From Poriferisodalis sp026713105 (GTDB taxonomy: Bacteria; Actinomycetota; Acidimicrobiia; Acidimicrobiales; Poriferisodalaceae), in NCBI GenBank assembly GCA_965115995.1, contig OZ220472.1:2852001-2916000 (forward strand): a stretch of DNA of 64,000 bases. Reading direction: 5' to 3'. Of this stretch, positions 59,845-64,000 are shown in pieces (within the stretch, counting starts at the first letter, position 1; each line of letters begins with the position of its first letter). The position numbers and the translations under genes were made by a program. Under the pieces are notes generated by a model. That model saw only the letters and a program-made list of their open reading frames with translations. It was not told where the DNA came from and did no database searches.

Positions 59845-61659
59845 TCATGAGATCGGGATCGAGATGGACCTCGACGTGGGCGAGCCCCGGCGGGAGCGGG
59901 ACGCGTGCTTCGCAAGGCTGGCCGCCGCTGCCATGGTCAGACAGCACCCACCGATCACCGGTCGATCGGAACGATGCACGCCCGCAGCCGAGACCGCGCT
60001 GGGGTGGCGTTGACCCTGCCTAAGCGTTGTGCGGTGCGGCAGGTCACCGCACGTCCTCGGCTCGGTGCATGTGGACCGTTCCCCACGGTCGTCGTAGCTG
60101 CACGCGGGTGCATCCGGTGCTTCGTTGACTTCGCCTCCGATGGCGCCGACGTGGTCGCCGGTGACGAACGGTCCTGTGCCGAATACCTGCAACTCTCCGG
60201 ATTCGGCGTCGTACAGGGCGCCCAATCGAGGCAGACGCAGCAGATGCCGCTCGACCGAAGCGGCGGCATCAGGGTCCCCAGGCGATGCGACGAGGAGGTA
60301 CGCGCATGGCGGCTCGAGGACAAGCGTGCCCGCCAGCACATCGGCGTCGACGGACAACGGGCCGTACTGGTGCCCGTACAGCATCGCCTCGAAGGGAGGC
60401 GCCGGCATATAACTGACAGCCTCCGCGTCGCCCGTGTCCGCCGTCTCCGAGCCCAACGCGTCACGGATGGCCTGCTCGAGTTCGGGGAGGCTCATCGTGT
60501 TGGCGTCTCGCTGCACCGCCGACGACGGTTCGTCATCGCCGGCACCCGGTTGGGGTGACAGGAGCGGATTCCACAGACCGTCCGGCGTGCTGATCAGCAC
60601 GCCCTCGACCGAGGCCAAGAAGTAGCCCGTGTCCCACGCGGCGGCAGTCTTGGCTGCAGTGTCGGCATCGAGTCCCTCGATCAGGGTCGAGGGGTCAATG
60701 CCGCGAGACGCGAAGTAGTCGTCCTTCGCCTGCAGGAACAGCAGCGTCGGCCGCGTGTCGCCCTTGATAGCGAACGTCTCCTCAGGCGGGATGGCGTCCT
60801 GCCATACCGACACCTTGATCAGATCGGCGCGATGGTGGCGGAACTCGCCCGCGACGACCCGCTCGACGCTCACCCCCACGTCCGCATACGACAAACCGAC
60901 CGCGCGCAGCGCGGCCTGCGTGTCGTTGTCTCGCTTGGGCACGTAGACCGGGTCGAAGTCGATGAACTCGACCTGACCGATGACGACCAATGTGGAATCG
61001 GCGGCGATCTCCGCGACCGTCTGCGGATATGAAGCCCAACGCACGTCGTCGACGATCAGCGAGCGCCATGCTTGTGCAGTCCACTCGAGCCGCACCCTGT
61101 CGGAGGAATCGAGCAGCTCGGAAAAGCTCGGCTGCGGGATCAGCGTCAAGCCGGTCGCGGCCCACACAGCGTCGAAACCGCACTCAGCCGCGTCACCCCC
61201 CGGCGCGCTTCCCCCGCCGCCGGCACCGACCTGATCACCGGTACGCAACGGGCCCTCATCCCACACCCACAGCTCTCCAGATTCAGCGTCGAAGCGAGCA
61301 CTCGATCGGGGAAGTCGCAGCAAAAAGCGCTCATAACGCGGTTCGCTGCCAGGTTCATCGAAGCCGATATTGGGTACGACGTACACGCACGGTGCCTCAA
61401 TGACCAACGTGCCCTCAAGCAGAGCGTCATCGGACATATCGCCTCGCTCGTGACCCCACATCGAGACGAAATCAGCCGGCACGCCGCCCGGTGCTGCCTG
61501 GGCGACAGAAGCTGACGTCGCCCCAGAAACGTCGGCGGGATCTGTCCCTGTCGTCGAGGACTCATGCAGCTGACCCGGCGAGCTGCACGCCGCGGCAGCG
61601 AGGATCAAGAGCGCTCCCAGTGCCCAGCCGCAGGCCCGCAGCCGCCATCTCGCTGCCAT
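59845..61659 (-). CDS. Lipoprotein with an internally duplicated domain
   Basis: 604 residues from the ATG at MAARWRLRACGWALGALLIL with lipobox AAAACSS. Two copies of an approximately 75-residue unit are visible: LLEGTLVIEAPCVYVVPNIG with LPRSSARFDAESGELWVW, and VLAGTLVLEPPCAYLLVASP with LPRLGALYDAESGELQVF. Between them a region with ADSTLVVIGQVEFIDFDPVY resembles a small beta-rich domain. The last 90 residues after CSYDDRGER become Arg/Ser-rich and may be frameshifted tail. Function unknown; surface role inferred from the lipobox. Confidence 0.7.
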   Translation of the reverse strand: MAARWRLRACGWALGALLILAAAACSSPGQLHESSTTGTDPADVSGATSASVAQAAPGGVPADFVSMWGHERGDMSDDALLEGTLVIEAPCVYVVPNIGFDEPGSEPRYERFLLRLPRSSARFDAESGELWVWDEGPLRTGDQVGAGGGGSAPGGDAAECGFDAVWAATGLTLIPQPSFSELLDSSDRVRLEWTAQAWRSLIVDDVRWASYPQTVAEIAADSTLVVIGQVEFIDFDPVYVPKRDNDTQAALRAVGLSYADVGVSVERVVAGEFRHHRADLIKVSVWQDAIPPEETFAIKGDTRPTLLFLQAKDDYFASRGIDPSTLIEGLDADTAAKTAAAWDTGYFLASVEGVLISTPDGLWNPLLSPQPGAGDDEPSSAVQRDANTMSLPELEQAIRDALGSETADTGDAEAVSYMPAPPFEAMLYGHQYGPLSVDADVLAGTLVLEPPCAYLLVASPGDPDAAASVERHLLRLPRLGALYDAESGELQVFGTGPFVTGDHVGAIGGEVNEAPDAPACSYDDRGERSTCTEPRTCGDLPHRTTLRQGQRHPSAVSAAGVHRSDRPVIGGCCLTMAAAASLAKHASRSRRGSPTSRSISIPIS

Positions 61660-61760
61660 CCCCAAGGCGTACCACCCCGTTGTGCGTGCGGCGAGAAAGG
61701 TCGCACGACCGACGCAGCCTTGTCGCCTATCTGACACCGACGCAGCGCCAAGCTGAAACC

Positions 61761-62738
61761 GTGAACGGTCAGCACCGCCGGTGCTTGCGCAGCGTCGTCC
61801 GCTGGTGCGGGTGTGGGTTATTCGCCGTCGTGGTTCTTGGCTGCCAAGCCGATCCTGAGGTCCTCGAAACCCGAACGCGGGCCACCGCGGTGCCAGCGAT
61901 GTCGGCTGGCTCGCTGGCCCCAGCTGCAATGCCCGATGGCGTCTCGGAGACCTCGATCGCCAGCATCGCCGCGGTCGCGCTGAGCACCGTCGGCAGCGAC
62001 GACGACTTCGATCCAGCGTTCGTCGAGCTCCACTTCGGCCCCGAATGCGCCATCGGGATCGACCGCTTCGGCCGGCACCTGCCTCTGGCGTTCGCGCACG
62101 ACGAACGCCTCGATCTCACCGGGGAGCTGCCAGCCGTCGACGGTGTGCTGCACTGGCCACGCGCCGGCGGCGACTTCGGCCGGGCCGAGGTGGGGCGCGC
62201 CGTCGCGCAAGATCTGCTGCTGGTCGACCGGCAGTTCGGCGCCGGCGACATCGCCGAATGGACAACACGGCCGAGCCCGTCGTGCTCACCCGACGGGCTC
62301 GTGGTGGTGGACCACGACGCCCGCAACGGCGAATTCGAGGTACTGCCCGGAGCGGTGGAGTACGTGTTCGGCACGCCCCAATCAGGCCGGCCACACGCCG
62401 ACGCAGGCTCAGTCGAGCCGTTGGTGGCCGACACGGTCGCGTTCCCCGATTGCGAAAGGCAAGTAGCCGACAGCTACGACCGTTCCGAGGACCCCGCGCA
62501 CGCAACTCCGGAACTGGCGCTGCGCCTCGCACGCGTGCACCTGGTGTGGGCCGGCGACACCTTCGCGGAACTCGAACGCAGCGACACCGACGTGCTGTGG
62601 GAGATGCGCGACGACGCCGGCACACCGCTCGGCATCGTGACCGCCCGCCTCTGGACTGACGCCACATGGGTGGTGGCCAACATGAGGGGGTGCTTTGTGG
62701 ACCCGAGCCTCACGCACCCAGGCATCGCGGCTCGCTGA
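61761..62738 (+). CDS. Putative lipoprotein of unknown function
   Basis: 325 residues from a GTG, short basic start then GCGLFAVVVLGCQADPE as signal and lipobox. The body has no recognised domain; ECAIGIDRFGRHLPLAFAHD, GVLHWPRAGGDFGRAEVG and RLARVHLVWAGDTFAELERS are soluble stretches. It is divergent from the duplicated lipoprotein, 101 bases away, and they may work together at the cell surface. Confidence 0.65.
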   Translation: MNGQHRRCLRSVVRWCGCGLFAVVVLGCQADPEVLETRTRATAVPAMSAGSLAPAAMPDGVSETSIASIAAVALSTVGSDDDFDPAFVELHFGPECAIGIDRFGRHLPLAFAHDERLDLTGELPAVDGVLHWPRAGGDFGRAEVGRAVAQDLLLVDRQFGAGDIAEWTTRPSPSCSPDGLVVVDHDARNGEFEVLPGAVEYVFGTPQSGRPHADAGSVEPLVADTVAFPDCERQVADSYDRSEDPAHATPELALRLARVHLVWAGDTFAELERSDTDVLWEMRDDAGTPLGIVTARLWTDATWVVANMRGCFVDPSLTHPGIAAR

Positions 62739-63216
62739 CACAACCGGCGCGTTAAGCCCCCAGTCCGCAGCGGCGCCAGCCACCGACCACCGTCCGGACG
62801 CAACTCGACCGGCTCGGACGGCACCTAAACTCCGACGAGCATCGCCCCGCCGCCGTCGCCGTGGCACGGAACACGAAAGCGCCAACTCTGGAGCGCGTTT
62901 CGGCTGAATCCGGAACGCGCTCTTGCCATGGCGACTGGTCAGAACCTTGCGCGCGTGCCGCTCAGCAATACGAAGACGGGCTGAGTCTCGTCGAGCTTGG
63001 CGTGCGGCTGCGGCCGCCGAGAGCGACGCGCCGCCTAAGTCAGTCCTCCCCCGCCGGCGCTGCCACCCCGAAACAGTGACACGCATGTTCTGGGCAAAGA
63101 GGTTGGTAGCAGCGTGGTGTGGGCTTAGCACGGCACATTCTCGACACCGTTGACCGGTCGCAATAGCCTTCGGCGGTGGCAGCAGCCGGGATCGCCGCGC
63201 GCGTGGGACCTCGTCC
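62739..63216. other. Long intergenic region without a supported gene
   Basis: About 480 bases. The frames on both strands give Arg/Ala-rich translations typical of non-coding GC-rich DNA. No hairpin plus T-run, repeat or RNA gene was recognised. Confidence 0.5.
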
Positions 63217-63858
63217 GTGAACGCCTACGAGTTACTGGGCCTGCCTCCAGGTGCCACCGTTCGTGAGATCGAACAGGCGCGTCGACGAGAACTGAGCAAC
63301 TCGCACCCCGATCGGAATCTGGACGATCCGTCGGCTCATGAGCGCTTCATTGCAGTGCAAGCCGCTTACGAGATTCTGAGCGACACGCAGATGAGGCAGC
63401 GTTATGACGCCGTGCATCTTACCGGCCCGAGCCAGCGCAATTCGGAGCCGGAGGGACAGGGCCCCCAAGACCCATCGCCGGAGGTCGATCTGTGGCCGCA
63501 GTATTGGATTGCGCAGGGCATGACAGCACCACGGCGTTCGCACAAGAGCGAGTGGACCCGCGCGCAGCAGGAAATCGCCGCCATGCCGAAATCGGGACCA
63601 GATCCACGTCGATCCCGCCTAGATGGCTACCGGGACTTGTTCGACCCGGCGTTCGACCGTCAGCTGCTAGATCAAATCGGCACCAGCATCGGGCCAACGA
63701 CATCGAAGTCAATTCGGAGCTTCGTAGTCGGAGACATTGACGCGTTGTTGCGGAACATGCATCACCTGCGCGGGAGCAGCGACGGCATCAGTTCAGGCAG
63801 GCGGATCGTGGGTCACCGCGCCTGGACATTCGTACGTCTGGGATCCCTTGATGGCTGA
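63217..63858 (+). CDS. J-domain (DnaJ-like) protein
   Basis: 213 residues. Residues 1-65 form a J-domain: MNAYELLGLPPGATVREIEQ, the HPD motif in LSNSHPDRNLDDPSAHERFI, and AAYEILSDTQMRQRYDAV. The rest is not a recognised chaperone region and lacks the Gly/Phe and zinc parts of DnaJ. It should stimulate an Hsp70 ATPase and bring a specific client. The last 142 bases of the window hold nothing supported. Confidence 0.8.
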   Translation: MNAYELLGLPPGATVREIEQARRRELSNSHPDRNLDDPSAHERFIAVQAAYEILSDTQMRQRYDAVHLTGPSQRNSEPEGQGPQDPSPEVDLWPQYWIAQGMTAPRRSHKSEWTRAQQEIAAMPKSGPDPRRSRLDGYRDLFDPAFDRQLLDQIGTSIGPTTSKSIRSFVVGDIDALLRNMHHLRGSSDGISSGRRIVGHRAWTFVRLGSLDG

Positions 63859-64000
63859 CTGACACACCCGCGAGGATTCGCCACATAGACGGCGGAAGAG
63901 AGTCAGCGATGCGCCGCCCCGCGCCATCTGCCCCTGCGCGCAAACCGACCTCAATTGGTGCTTCTCGGCAGCGGTGCGACACTTCACGGATCTAGGCAAC

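Overview
The window is GC-rich, densely packed DNA with GTG and TTG starts and many four-base stop/start overlaps. Together with the gene content (PPOX-type flavin/F420 enzyme, many sulfatases, carboxymuconolactone-decarboxylase-like proteins, GntR/TetR/MarR regulators) this suggests a free-living aerobic actinobacterium, perhaps of the Acidimicrobiia (Ilumatobacter-like). The lineage is inference. No rRNA, tRNA, CRISPR array or complete insertion sequence was seen.

Layout. 0-5 kb is general: a histidine kinase cut by the window edge, a flavoprotein, an SRPBCC protein, a MazF-like toxin-antitoxin pair beside a Fic-like gene remnant, and a PP2C-type phosphatase. 5.1-17 kb holds aromatic ring-cleavage genes. 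A LigAB-like pair with a PPOX protein comes first, then an alkylsulfatase, a ThDP enzyme and a sulfatase. The protocatechuate 4,5-cleavage genes ligC, ligJ, ligA and ligB follow, around a GntR regulator, with remnants of ligI and ligK. 17-33 kb carries amidohydrolase, SDRs, sugar-type kinase, alcohol dehydrogenase, AhpD-like proteins, two more sulfatases, a small reductive-dehalogenase-like Fe-S protein and an EF-hand/arylsulfotransferase fusion. 33-40 kb is an SMP-30 lactonase plus an oligopeptide-type ABC importer with a permease-ATPase fusion. 40-58 kb has a second EF-hand/arylsulfotransferase, a sulfatase, PobA, a roughly 700-residue catabolic-type reductive dehalogenase, a TauD-like dioxygenase, a VOC dioxygenase, a tandem-TetR regulator, alkylsulfatase, SDR, aldehyde dehydrogenase, cupin and metallo-beta-lactamase-fold genes. 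58-64 kb is unrelated: RES/Xre toxin-antitoxin, two lipoproteins and a J-domain protein.

How it may work together (inference): import, then removal of sulfate by cytosolic sulfatases and alkylsulfatases, side-chain oxidation by alcohol and aldehyde dehydrogenases, dehalogenation by the cobalamin/Fe-S protein, hydroxylation of 4-hydroxybenzoate by PobA, then LigAB/LigC/LigJ ring cleavage. This would suit sulfated and halogenated phenolics such as algal bromophenols.

Two sets of shared palindromic sites tie the island together: TGTC(G/A)ACAA-type sites at 13.0, 14.9, 29.6, 30.9 and 39.8 kb, and CTAGTC-N3-GACTAG sites at 39.9, 48.0, 51.3 and 54.6 kb. Several genes survive only as N- or C-terminal stubs, so the island has been rearranged. 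One AhpD-like gene has an in-frame TGA exactly at the second Cys of its CxxC motif, a candidate selenocysteine codon.
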